From positions 12,805,131-12,869,130 of the forward strand of contig CM040742.1 of assembly GCA_022829145.1 (NCBI GenBank): a DNA stretch of 64,000 nt. The letters run 5' to 3'. Under the pieces are notes generated by a model, which had not been told where the DNA came from, did no database searches, and saw nothing but the letters and a program-made list of their open reading frames with translations. Below, in pieces: positions 36,701 through 48,700 of the stretch. Numbering within the stretch: position 1 is the stretch's first letter; the number at the start of each line of letters is the position of its first letter. The position numbers and the translations under genes are program-made. Origin of the DNA: Albula goreensis (taxonomy: Eukaryota > Chordata > Actinopteri > Albuliformes > Albulidae).

Positions 36701-39700
36701 TGGTTATGTTGGATTACAAATACTCTAGTTACAGGTATAATTGTGTGTTCAGACACAGAGGTAGTCAGGTGTAGTTACAGGTACAATGGTGTGGGTTTTC
36801 TGGTGTTTTCCTTCATAGTAGAGCCTTACTTTGTGACCACGCTGATTTTGACACCAAACACCCCGCTCTGTTTTTTGGACGGCGTCCTCTTCAAGCTCAA
36901 ATCCCGACTCGTAAACTTCATTGAGAACTCCACTTTGATCTGCCGCAAGGAAAGACAAACATCAGATGGTACAATAAAACATAAAAAAACAACCTAACTA
37001 AAACAACAAAAACATTTTAAACTTTTTTTTAAAAATCATCTGCTAAGGGACTGTGTGGGTGCAGGCTTTTGCACGAGTACATGAAAGCGTAATGACAGAG
37101 TCTTTCAGCCCATTTACGGCTCATCATTTACCTTACATGTACCTGTTAGCCTGAAAAATATTTTGTACCTCAATTTGTGAATATCTGTTTTCAAATGAAA
37201 AATCTCAATTAAACCCCTCTTCCTTAAGCTCATTTTGCTCTGACCTAGAACTAAAAAGCATGAGTGAGCATGAAAGTGAGCATACTTTAGAATGAAATAT
37301 TAGAATTCTCCTCTTACCCCATTCATCTCTATGATGTCCATGTGCCAGTTCTTGGACTGTACGGCCTGGGGATCCAGCTGAAAGACAAGAGAATAACAGG
37401 ATGATGCTCAGAACTTGACCTCCTTAGCCATAGCTATTAATGTTTGTCCATTGCATATTGGTATAAAACATTCTCAAACTCAATCCTGGTGACTAGTGAC
37501 TCAAACACAGGACCAAGGTTGAGACACACCAATGTAGAGGGTGAACTACACACTTCTTCAAATCTAGGGATACCAAACAACAAACAGATCAGTGTTCTTG
37601 TCTCTTGTTGTCTCGTTTATTCCTCTGTACCACTTTGAAAACTGACCCCCACCTCCACCATTTTGATTGAACCTCCCTACATGAGCCATTCCCATATGTT
37701 TCTGGGACTGGTACTGCACTCCCGGGTGACATACACATTCAACAATCTTAGAGCATCCCAGCATCTCACAGTCCTCCATTCTCTGGTTTCCTTCCAGGAA
37801 CCCTCAAAACCACTGTGTGTGGTAAACACTTTCACAAGAGCCACACACACTCACACACCCCCCAACCCCACAAACATCAAAACTTTCCTCTTTCTCCCCC
37901 TGTCTCCTCCAACACACACACACACACACACACACATACACATGTTCTCATGGTGTGTTCCAGAAAAGCCCTGCAGCAGAAGTGGAAACACTTCCTTTCA
38001 TAAATCATCAAAGGAACTGTGTACGTGTTGGAGTAGTAAACACACGTAAGGAAAACATGCACACCAAACAAAAAAATCTAAATAAAAATGTAGATTGCAG
38101 ACAGGTTATGTACAATAGCCTAACAGTATGTAATGGAGAGAGAGTGCGCAGTGACCTTAGAGAGGCACCTATAGCACTGCTGTTTCATTCCCTGACATGA
38201 CTGTTAATGGCTACCCCAGTTTGCTTGAGCTGACCTCCATCCAGCCTGGGTTTGGAGAGAATTAGCCTTCCTTCTCATGTTTCCAGGACCACTGATCTTC
38301 AGAAGAAACTGGTCGTTTATCAGGGGCACTGACGTCACCCGTAGTGCCTGGCAAAATTTCTGCTCGCACCTGCTCAGATGTCTCACATCCAAACCTCTTT
38401 CCAGCTTTCCGCTCAGATCAGCATGCCCTTCTTTCAACTCCTGCCAACAGACCGAGGGCACGTTGCATTTTTCCACCCCAAGGTTCCAGCAACGCTGAGC
38501 TATTTTTGCAGCTAAAGTGAAGAAGACCCTGTTTTTCCGTTAACTTCTGGAGTTTCCCAGACAAGGCCTGGCTATATTTATATATAGAAAAAAATTCCTG
38601 GGAACTTCAGATTGAACTTCACATACTACTTTTTTTTTCTTCTCCTCTTATTAAATTTCCGGCACAATGACATCTGATAAGGCTGAATGCAATCTGTCAG
38701 GGTGTTTCAGAGTGGAAGAAAAGTGTCTTGTTTGGGTTATCTGCCCCCCATTTCAATGGCCTCGTGATTTATAATTGAGGTCTGGAAGGTCCCAGAACCA
38801 GAGATATCTGCAGACCGCAGGATTTACAATGCAGGGTGGTTAATGATTTAATTTTGTGCAGGCACCCTTGAATTTAATTTGTCTTTAAAAGGAAACTCAT
38901 TTTAAAGACTGTACATCTTGTTCCGCACTGCTTGCTCTTATGCTGTTTGCACACAGGGAGATACTTTGACGTTTTGCTAAGGGTGAAAATTCAGCCAAGT
39001 TCCCAAGTTGAGTCCTGACAGAATATTTTGTCAATAGAATTAAGAGGAAAAATATTTGCAAGATGCGATGCAGGGGAAATATTCATAGCACTTGTAGGAT
39101 TGTTGCTTGATGTGAATTACACCATGTGACCAAAATGCATCTGTAAATGTTAATGTCAAGATACTGTGAAATAATCAAACTACATTACAGTAAATTCATG
39201 CATTCAAGCACAGTGTGAATAATTCTGTCTCCGTATTTAAATACTTTCCAGCCAAAGAAGACAAGCACGTATCAGTAGAAGCCATCTTCTGTTATTCCTT
39301 TATCAAGTGCCACAGAGGTTAGGTTTCTCCATTCAAGTTTACTAAAACAAACTCTTGTTTTACATTTGCTGTTGTCCTGTTTTCATCACAGACCTAAACC
39401 AACACTTTTGCAAAAGTTGCAACTTTTTAGCAGTGAAGTAGAACGTCAAAGATATGAACCTCAGAATTAATGTTACAGAGTGTTGGACCAAACACAGTAT
39501 GCAGCATTAGAAATAGCAAAAATACTTAATCAAAATCAGGATCATTATTGTCACTTATAGTGAGAAGTTACTAAAATCAATCACTTTTCATTTGTACAAT
39601 GGAGTAAAATTGGATATTCACTACTGAAATTTCAAAAGCTATGAAAAATTCATTAAGAAATTGAAAATCAAGCTATGAAGCTTAAGTAAATAATGTACTT

Positions 39701-42700
39701 GAATATGCAAAAACTTCAATGGTCCTTGTAGAAAACATTTTCAAGTTATAACTTTTGAAATATAAATCCAAGCCTTGTATCAGAGATGCCAGAACATGCA
39801 TTGTATCCAAGTACAAATTCTATGCCTGTTAACCTATGGGAGTCTGCCAAAGAAATACAATTACAAATAAATCCTATGTCAAAGGTTACAAAGGCAAAAT
39901 ATGAGCATTTAATTTAGAAAGATTACAGAGAACATTTTGGCACAGATTTTTATCATAATGAGGCCACCAGAGTGGTGAAATGAGCCACATAAACCAAGAA
40001 TTTAAGCACACCCATTATTTTTGATTGGTGCCAGGTAGATAACTACAGCTTAAAACAGCCAATAAAGGACACCATTGTCATGTGTTCTTCCCAAGCTCAT
40101 AACAAAGAAAGCTTAGCCACAGATGTATCTGTTATATGTTGATTTAAACCACAAAGCCTAGATCAGTACATGATAAAAGTTTGAGGGATATCTGTAATGT
40201 TCTGCTGTGGACCACTGAACCCAGAGCAGCAATATAGACAGAACAATAAGAAGTTGAGCTCCTGCTTTGCCGTCACAATCAAAGAGCACAGACAAAGACA
40301 CTCTTTTTAAGCTGGGAAACATAATGACTCCAACAATGTCCCTTTATATTGCATTGACTGTTCATTTATGTTTCACAATGGCTAGAGTCACTTATCTTCA
40401 AGAAGACGTTTCATTTTATTCTTATGTTCTGTAAGCACAAGACTGTTCATGTCTGCTTTATTGTTGCATGGCCAGGGCTGTTAAATTGTGCGGTAAAGTT
40501 ATTAAATATCACAATAAAAAAGGCCATTTAAAATGATCTTGCATGGGCCCCTGTCATGGATTATGGCCAATTTTCACAGCTGGAGTATATTTCTAACCAA
40601 GCTCATACTAATTAGGGAAAGTCTGGCCCACACAGGGCAGCACCAAGCAGGCATGTTAGACTAAGGTTTCATGAAGTCCAACAGGGATGCAGCCAAATGA
40701 GCCATCAATCAAATGACTTCTTTTAATCAATAATAAGGTTTTGACTCACCACAGCAAAGCATAATGATTGGTTCAGCACTGTCACTTATTGATTTGTAGT
40801 GACATGAAATCTTGTTCTTGCACAGGAGGGATGAGGTCCAGGATGAAGAGAACAAATATTAGTATTTTAAAGCATGACTTACCATCCTTATTTTGACATT
40901 GGAGCTATTTGCGTGGTCAGTTTTTTCCTACATGAAACCTTGTTCTCTGATCACTACGGCCATTACCCAGTCTGGGCTGAGACCAGCTCACCTTTCACTG
41001 GTCCAAAAACATAGCCTTCAAAACAGGCTTTCAGCTCCCAAATCAGCCTCAATTAAGACCTGGGGTTCACATCGACTTTATTAAAAAAAGAACATGGTCA
41101 AAATGAGGTCATAAAAAGAAGAAAATCCATTAATGCAGTCCCAGTTTCTCCTCCAGACTCTTAAAAACGTTCACCTCCAATTAGATTTTCTTTAGCTTTT
41201 GTTTTTTTTTTCTCAAAATCCTAGAGGAATTTGTCCTACGTTTTTTCTCTCTCACTAGGAAAACTAGGTAGTTCAGAAGGCCTCAAAAGTGCTTAGCTAA
41301 GAGATTATTTACAGTGTCTACTAAAGTTGTTTCAGCATATGCTACAGTGCATGTTTGGCCTAAGCTTGCGGCATTATGGGAACTCAATAAAACGCATTGC
41401 AGCAAAAGTAAAAATAAAGAAATCCCTTTGAAGTCCCTCACCAGGGATGATGTGGAAAAGCATCTCTAATGTGAAATCTCCAAGAGCCCAGCTGCCTGGG
41501 AAAAGAGCACAGAGAGGATGAAAGGGCCAGTTATCGGACTGACCGCACGCTCAGCCAGTGAGAGCACCAAGATTGTATCTGATTGTATCCACCCCAAACA
41601 AAAATGACATCGGTGTCATTTTACCGTCGGTATTGAGAACATTCATATCTGATTGTCAGAGGAAAAACAGAGCCTTCAAGCTTCCTGAGTGAATCTGTAT
41701 GCACATGTACAGAGACAGTGCACATCCTTATACAAGATCTGCCAAATCCTCACGTAATTTATAGCTCTGTTATGTTTACTCAACAATTGTTTTAATACAG
41801 AACTTTTCTTTGGAGACCGAAGATCGAAGATAGTCAGTCTGCTGAGGCAAGAGTGAGGGACAAGCTTGACGCTGTGTGGCTAAGAGCTCTTTGTGTTCAG
41901 TCGCTATGCAGCATGAAGGAACTCAGACACTAACCACCACACTGGAGCTGGGATACCAGGGAAGTGTAGGGGGGCTGTTTGGGGGTCATGTTGCTGAATT
42001 GCCATGGATTGGTGCTGCTACCTGAAACAGGCTTGAAGGACAGTGGTGTAGGAGCCTGGGGGGAGGGCAGGGATTGATTAGATTTATTTGATTGAATGAT
42101 TTTTTTAAATTATTTCTTTTTGTTTGCTTTGGTTTGGGGGTATAGAGGGGTCTAGGAGGGTGTTTGGAGGAAGGGAGAACACATTAGAGGAGAGTAAGAG
42201 ACTGAAGCTTTGCGGTTAATCAAGTTGGGCCAATGGGAGCCAGTAACAGGACCCACCCCCTGCTGAGCCGAGCCCTGGCTGTGCTCCCGCCCCAGGAGAG
42301 CAAGAGAGCTGTCAGGGCTGCATGCCCAAACCTCCAGGATCACACCAGTAAACAGCCCAATCATGGCGCAAGACCATTAACCTCTCTTTCAGGAGCACGG
42401 CTGCACAGAAGCCATGGGAGAATGAAGTTTTAGGAGCCCTGAAATGATGCTGTTTAGCCAACCAAAACACAATGATTGGTTAAACTTTGTAAAGTTACAG
42501 GCACTACACATTAGCTCTACCCATTTGTGGTCTCATGAAACATCTCCCTTTGCTACTACACAGCAACTTTAGTCTGCTGGCAAATTTATAGCTGCGTCTA
42601 TAACTACAAGTTTGCACCACCACTGACAGCTTTTGAGCGAGCTTCTCCACCTGAATTGCTGAATCCCTGAATTTAAAAATCCAGTTGTATAAATGGACAG

Positions 42701-45642
42701 TGAGTAAAACTATATCAGCTGTGTAAGTCACTCTGAATAAGACCATCTGCTAAGCACCTGAACTACAAATATAATGATACTGCATCCTACTGACAGGGTT
42801 AACGCATTGAGCCCACAAAGTTTTGAGCTTCGCTCAACACGATGCATGTGAGAACTATACAGGGAGGTGGAGCATGTGTCTCTCACATTTTCTTTAAAGA
42901 CTGGCTCCATTGTCCATGACACACATCTTAAAAACACCCGGCCCCAATGGGACACTGCTCTCACTGTAAACCAGATGGGTAGCATGTACATCTAACATAC
43001 TGTACGGCCACATATGGACTCAAGATGTGCAGAACTCTGTGTTTTAGAATAAAGAGCTGCTGTAGGCTGCTCAGTGTCCAAGGGTTACAGAGCCTGTAGG
43101 GATTCGGTTCTACAGTGCAGCTTGTACAGTACCTTGTTTCTTAGTCATCTAAATGAAGTCATTGTTTGGACAAGGAGTCGCGTAAACCGGGTGAACAGAA
43201 CCTGTTGTGAATCCCTCACTGGGTGCTTGAGTTTGAGGCACCAGCAGGGGGCAGTGTAGGAGAGAGACATTATTGCCTGTAATACAAGGCTTACTAACGC
43301 TTTCGACCGAATACGAAAATTCATAGCTCTAAAAGCTGGTCCATTTTAATTTAATCCTTGGGTAAATTTCCCATAGATATCGGTAAGGCTTGTAACTGCA
43401 GGACTCAAGGCCTCTAAGCCTATAGTTTACCTACTTTGACCTTCAGCAGAAGCAGTGGGAGTCAGAGAAAAAGCAGATTTCATTCCACTTAGCTCAGAAT
43501 TCCCAGTCAAGGGGGAAAAGGCCATGAAATCAAAAACCAGAACCAGCAGGAGAGGAGGCCTATGTACAGAACCCCATGCAATCTCAGTAACCACCTGTGC
43601 AGTCTTGAACTCAGGAGATTTAATCTCTGACAGACTAAAAGTAAAGCATGCATTTTCATTTTGCAGAGGCTGCATGTCTTAATAGTGTCCTCAGATTTAC
43701 ATGTGTGGATTTTGGATTTTTTGGCCAGGAAAAGTAACTGGACCCATGACCCGTGTTTACATTTTTTATAGAAGTCTCACTGGATAATTCACCAGCTCTG
43801 AAGAGCTGGTTCTGACCGGGGTCCTGCCTGCGTACAAACATGATAAATCAAAAATAGGCCTGACCATTGGGTTTATTAGCAAAGATCATCCATAGTGTGT
43901 GGTGGCATTATAGCTAACTCAGGCTCATGGTTAGCAGTTTGCCATGTGAGGCTACTGCCTGCACATACAACAATATAAGCCAACTCATGGAGCAACAGAA
44001 AGCCCCAGCACCACACAAGTCTTAACTCAAGCAGGGGAACTTCCAGACATTGCATATGGAACATATTTTCCCTAACACATTTATCTGATTTAAAAAAAGG
44101 GGGATTTTTAAATAGCGGATTAGGAAAAAGTTCTGGGCACAGATTTAACAAGCTAGAGAGAGAGTGAGAGAGTGAGAGAGTGAGAGTTGTGGATGTGTTG
44201 CAGACAGAGAAAATGCAATCGTTTCCTCTATGGGACCGCAAACTTTTGTCATTAACATCCACTTTGCAAAGAACAGATTTCAATGGTATTTATGAATGTT
44301 GCGTTTTTATGGAAACACTTTTGGGGTTAGTTTGCAGTCGTTATTTATGTTTGGAAAAGACAGCCAGTGTAAATACATAAATGAGCGGTTTAGGCCAATC
44401 ATCCAGACTGTTTAAATAAATTGAATTTCAAAACATCAAAACTGTGCTGAGAAATTTATCATCGCAGTGGTAAAGCATAAATTCAAATAGCGCCCCTCAA
44501 TTTTAACGTAACACAAAGCACAAATATGACAAGTACAAAAGATGGTATTACGTACTGCACACAAGAGAACAAACCCACCCCAATCTTAAATAGCTCATAA
44601 TGTCTGTGTGTATGCATTTACCACTGACGTTTCATCAGAAATGCAAACACGAACCTTCCAATAATTTCTAGCGCAGAGTCTCTTTACAAATGACACACTG
44701 ATCCAGTACATTGGACCACTTGTTAAAAGGTTGTTATTGGGGGCTTCTGGTAACATGTGGTGTAAAGACACATTCTGACATGGTTGGGCGTCCTAACCGA
44801 GTTCGACTTCCAGCCGCTTTAAGACAGGCTTTGGCTGAAGGTCAGCATCACTGAGGCGATAACTGGCTCAGCATCGCTAGGATAAATACAGATACATCAG
44901 TTAAACTCATCAGACTGAAGCCCCCTGCAGTGACCTCCCCTTTACATAGCTATGACTTGACTTAATGTCTATCTGTCTTGCTATTGTGACATTGCCATTG
45001 TAACTGTAAATATTCCCATATCCTCCTGGAAAAAGATATGTCATTCTCAATGGGTTTGGTACTCTTATTACATTAAGTATGAGTAAAATGATATACAATG
45101 AAACAAGACAAATTGTATCACCTAAGAAGAAAAAAATAAGCTGCAGATCAGGTGGCTAAATAAGGAGTCATGTGACCTCAATTATCCTAAGCATTCTATC
45201 GATAAGTACTGCCCCCCCTTAACATGGCTGCTGGTATTGGCTTGTGGTTCGTTTGCTATGTCTTATGATCTTTAATTGTTTTACAAATAAAAGGTTTAAA
45301 AGACCAAATGCAGCCAAACTGTTTTCTAATCTGAAGAATGTATCAGTGTGGACTCTACCTTGCTGATGTGTACAGATGTGCTGCCTGTTCTTCTGTATTA
45401 TTGATCACCTACGCCTGTGGCTTGCAGGATGAGCAAGCAGGAGTCTGTCGTTGAATGCAAATAACTGGGCATTGGGGTGCCTGATAAGCGTTAGAGATTC
45501 CCTCACTGAAGGGTCAAGCCCAGCTATTTAATAGTGAAGGAGACAATAAGCTCTCGCTTCAATGAGGACGAGGTATAACTGCACTCAGCAGCTAGCCACA
45601 CCAACTGAGCACAAAACACACACATAAACTTTCTCTCCCCCA

Positions 45643-45732
<90 letters not shown>

Positions 45733-48700
45733 CTCACACTCTTCCTCTTTCCCTACAAGCTATTTATAGTTAATCAATTATCCACAGCTGACCAATGTGT
45801 ATGGACTGACTAATACTGTACTGGACTTCAGACTGCCCTGAGGAGTTGCAAGTTGTCTCAATCCAGAGTCCAGTGTGGACAGCAGCAAGCCTGTTTTAGC
45901 TGTAGCCCACACAAGCCTTCAGTGTCCGCTGGGTGGGTCTTCTGACTACACTGAGTTAAATCTCCTTTAAGGGAATGCATCTGTTTTTACCAAAATATTC
46001 ATGAGCAGGAAGGGAAGTTTTTTTTTTTTTGCATCAGTTCAGCTATGTGCCTGGAGATGTACTTCACAGATACCAGAGCAGGGTTTAGTAAGGTACAAAA
46101 CCATTTGAGAATAAGCATGGAATCTGTAAGGGTTAAGGCATCCCTGTTCAGTCCAATGTACAATGATGTTTCTGTTTGGATAATAAATAATACTTCAGCA
46201 CAATTTATGGTCGTACTGCATTTCCAAGGAACCTTGTAATACAGTTGGAAGGACAGTTTGTCATCAGTACTGACTGCATTATCTATTATCTCTGTTATCT
46301 TATAAGGCATATATATTATCTACATTCCACAGTTATCTAAGACTCCATCCTTTGAATGTCATGTTTTTGAGGGATGACAAGACATTTTTGTTTTTGATCC
46401 ATTTGATTACAGAGGACTTGTTCATATATTTGGGCAGTTAACCAATAATTTTTTGTTACTGAATGAACATGAAGTACAACTACACACATTCCAAAATGAT
46501 AACAGCTTAGGACACAAATTGCTGCTTTAACACTTAATAGCCATTAGCCAGTAAAAATGTCAATCACATTGGCATGCATGGGAGAGACCAATTTGGTATA
46601 TAAATAAGGAAGAAATTGCATGAGTAAACCACCGATTAACAGTCATTTTCCTGTAAAAATCTGGCTTAAACAATAATGACAGTCCTTGAATATACAACAA
46701 AAGCTTTACGTTTCTGTGAGTAGATAAAGTTGCAAATTTGCTGCATTAGGGGAACATTCCCACACTGTCATTTCCCTGCTGAGTCAAGCTCCATGAATTA
46801 ACTGGTAAAAAAAAAAAAAAACCACGTGTGAAAATGACATCCTGGGAAAAGCTGACCTCGACAAGTCTTCTCTCACAAGAGTTCTCAAACTAAATACTGA
46901 GCCTGTTTTCTGCTTCTTCAACTTAACGAAGCAGTGTATGTGCCACCCTCTTGCCTATAAAACAAGGCCTGACTAACCCCAGCTGGACGCATTTTCCCAC
47001 TGGTCTCATTCTCAGAAATGTTTCACTTTCCCTTCTTTCCTCCCTCTGGTACCCCCACCCCACCTCCATTCCAAAGAGTGTTCCCATCACTCGTTTCCTC
47101 TAGAAAGGCAAGAGCAGGAGTTGCTTCCAGGAACATACGGAGAGTGACTTTTACAGGTAAATGCTGAGGATGTGTCATCATGCTTGCTACAGTTAGATCC
47201 AACGCAGTCACGCACATTGCACCTCACCCCCCCTTTTCTTAAGATCTCTGTAAATTACACACAGGATGTCATTAGATGCCTAATGCACAACGGCCATTCA
47301 CTGGAGCGGATCTCTGGTCATAATTGAGGAAGACTCATGACCACCATGAATGGGGTGATTAGAAAGCACGGAAAGGGTGTTTAAACAGCAAGGCAAGAGC
47401 AATAAATCGTCGGTGGGATAATCAGAGCTCCAAACTCAGGGAAACTTGATATTTATGTATAGCAGCAGGCCGTTTGAGTGCGAGGGAGTTGGTGGGGGGG
47501 CGGTGGGGGGTTGGGGGTTGGGGGGTGCAGGTCAGGGTCAGGGAGCATGGCGTACAGAGAGAGAAGAGGCTCACTGTTGCGCAAAACTAGCCAGCCTTAA
47601 TCTAATTAGCGCCAGGTTAAAACAAAACAGCACACGGCCCACTGTGCCGGCTGCTGGTCCCAGCGCAGTCAGGCTCGATAGCGCTTAGCCTGTGGCTCGC
47701 TGAATCAAGCGCCGCGCTTTGAAGTGCAAGGTAATGAAAACCAGCGATTTCACACTACACACACAGAGGCCTATTTACATCCACTGCACTCCCCTCTTAG
47801 CGTCAGCCAACAGCGCCAAGGAATGCACGATCAGCTAGGCGCGCCACAATGATATTAAAATCTATGACCACTCGAGGTCTAATTACTTTTTTTTAAACTC
47901 CCTCCCTGAAAGGTAAACATCGCCCCGCGTAATCCAGACTTTATAACCTCTGTGTAGAGAGGGCGAGGAACTGAGCTATCATTCATACCGACAGCGTTCA
48001 CGCTCGAGGAGCCTCAAAGCCTCATTGAAAATGAATGAATGAGACAGTAAATGTTACTGTGTGAGCATATGCATGCTTGTGCGGGTTCCTGCATGTGTGT
48101 GTTCATGCGTGTAAACTTTGGGGGTTTTCCAAATGCACCATAACTGTGCTGCTGCCACTCTGGTCCTCATTTATGTGCCTTAGCACAGAGACAGGAGAAT
48201 TTAAGAACAGAAGAAGAGATTAGATTCAAAGCACTTGACAAAGCACTAAACAGAAAATGTGTGACTGCCCTTCCACAGACAGACCCGTCTCCTTGACTCT
48301 CCCTGACACTGACTGAACAGAAATAAATAACGGAAGGATTAGAGCCAGGCAACCCTCAGCTTTCCCATATCGATCCTACGAGAGCCCTGGCCATCTCCCA
48401 CGGGCCCTGACGAGCAGCTCTGCCCTCGGTCTGAGAGAAACAACAGCCTGGACCTTTCCAATTATCTTCTGACCCTTACTTAACTTGGTCTGATTAAACA
48501 ACGGACCCTTTCTATTTTCTTTAACCCTAAAGGCACTGTGGTGAAGGACACTCTGGACTACTGTAATTATCTTTTAACCCTTATGGCGAAATGATGCTCT
48601 GGACAGTTTGGATGTCATGAGGGGGATTGTCACAAGCAGACATTTTCCAAAGGGAGATAACAAATAAGAAAGAAAAAAAAGTAATAGCTAATTTTAGAAA

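Noticed and set aside
30649..37377. BCR instead of ABR
   Set aside because: The GAP domains are similar, but the C-terminus [13 protein letters not shown] and the convergent TIMM22 neighbour favour ABR.
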